NCBI RefSeq assembly: GCF_030409795.1
Contig: NZ_JAUFQN010000019.1
Location: 1,550,001 to 1,614,000, forward strand
Length of the DNA: 64,000 bases
From: Flavobacterium paronense
Lineage (GTDB): Bacteria > Bacteroidota > Bacteroidia > Flavobacteriales > Flavobacteriaceae
Direction of reading: 5' to 3'
Position 1 is the stretch's first letter. Each line of letters begins with the position of its first letter. The translations under genes were made by a program, and so were the position numbers. Positions 63,468-64,000 of the stretch are shown in pieces. The notes beneath the pieces are model-generated. The model was given only the letters and a program-made list of their open reading frames with translations. It was not told where the DNA came from and made no database searches.

Positions 63468-64000
63468 ATGAATAAATTCATTTTATCGGAAGAAATTCAA
63501 GAGTTTATTACTTCAAATATAGGTGCTGATGTTGCCAAATTAGCATTGCAAAAAAATAAATTTCCAGCTGCGGATTGGACAACAATTCTAAATCAAATTG
63601 CAGCAAAGCAAAAAGCAAAAACTAAACTTCCGATATGGTCAAATACATCGAATATTTATTATCCAAGTAAAATTTCCGTTGAGCAAACTTCTTCTGAAAA
63701 AACGGCTGAATACAAATCCAAACTAGTTTCAGGTACAAGTTTGATTGATTTGACCGGTGGTTTTGGTGTAGATGCTTACTATTTTTCCATAAGAGTAAAT
63801 CAGGTTACACATTGCGAAATCAATACCGAATTATCCGAGATTGTTGCACATAACTTTGAACAATTTCAAGTAAAAAATGTTCGATGTCTTGCAGGCGATA
63901 GTTCTGAAATTCTAGCCACTTTAAATCAAAAATTTGACTGGATTTACATTGATCCGTCGAGGCGGAATGATGCTAAGGGTAAAGTATTTATGCTCAACGA
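63468..64000 (+). CDS. Class I SAM-dependent methyltransferase, THUMP-like C-terminal type, 5' part
   Basis: The frame opens with ATG at 63468 and runs off the window (177 codons visible). An N-terminal helical part (ILSEEIQEFI) is followed by a Rossmann fold with the SAM loop SLIDLTGGFGVDAYYFS and the catalytic-type IYIDPSRRN. Flavobacterial proteins of this shape, with a C-terminal THUMP-like domain, are presumed RNA or tRNA methyltransferases. The substrate is not known. Confidence 0.85.
   Translation, partial: MNKFILSEEIQEFITSNIGADVAKLALQKNKFPAADWTTILNQIAAKQKAKTKLPIWSNTSNIYYPSKISVEQTSSEKTAEYKSKLVSGTSLIDLTGGFGVDAYYFSIRVNQVTHCEINTELSEIVAHNFEQFQVKNVRCLAGDSSEILATLNQKFDWIYIDPSRRNDAKGKVFMLN

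Overview
The window is a piece of a Flavobacterium-type chromosome (Bacteroidota, Flavobacteriaceae). The evidence is low G+C content, SusC/SusD pairs, a peptidase with a type IX secretion tail, lipoprotein signals, and promoters of the Bacteroidota form TTTG-N19/20-TAnnTTTG. No rRNA, tRNA or CRISPR array was seen.

Layout, left to right. (1) 1-4899: the 3' part of uvrA, an exported M28 peptidase, a small secreted protein and a sugar permease. (2) 4999-21831 (minus strand): a polysaccharide utilization locus. It has a one-protein sensor/LuxR-type regulator, SusC, SusD, a LamG lipoprotein, a GH144-like glucanase, an esterase-like hydrolase, and GH3, GH97 and GH43 enzymes, with the permease just downstream. 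The glucanase plus a BglX-type GH3 points to a beta-glucan, possibly beta-1,2-linked. (3) 21925-37868: housekeeping and envelope genes. They include a long minus-strand run of twin amidases, an MlaD-type protein, an Fe-S membrane redox pair, a HAD protein and a NagZ/beta-lactamase fusion, divergent from lptD. (4) 37869-48579: an accessory region, described below. (5) 48580-64000: a TPR membrane protein, mgsA, a GlcNAc kinase-like gene, gapA, pfkA, tamB, then tsaD, rsmE, a thioredoxin-like gene, a DUF4159 gene, an M43 protease and a partial methyltransferase.

The accessory region is the most unusual part. From 38421 to about 48510 the DNA is a head-to-tail array of twelve units. Every unit begins with GTT plus 6-7 variable bases and ends with the reverse complement of its own start, followed by an imperfect hairpin of the form AAC-A-GCNGT ... 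GCNGC-GGAAC-GTT. This is the logic of integron gene cassettes and attC sites: all cassette genes point the same way, two cassettes are parD/parE toxin-antitoxin modules with their own promoters, and several cassettes have no ORF. No integrase gene is in the window, so as seen it is a CALIN-like array (attC sites without an integrase). The site geometry (1 base versus 5 bases between core and stem) is not that of textbook attC sites.

Two nearly identical 1227-bp IS110-family elements sit in the array. Both are inserted at the same base of the same attC-like site. Their long non-coding segment upstream of the transposase folds into a hairpin whose loop carries both halves of the target (TGCCGC and GAAACGTT), and a neighbouring stretch repeats the element's own end (CATTCCAA). 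That is the arrangement expected of a bridge RNA programmed to hit these cassette sites.

Two repeated ORF-less cassettes (438 bp and 389 bp, three copies each) alternate with gene cassettes that have almost no leader of their own. The ORF-less units may therefore supply promoters. A promoter-like motif and a 17-bp inverted repeat lie just upstream of the first cassette and are candidates for Pc/attI equivalents.
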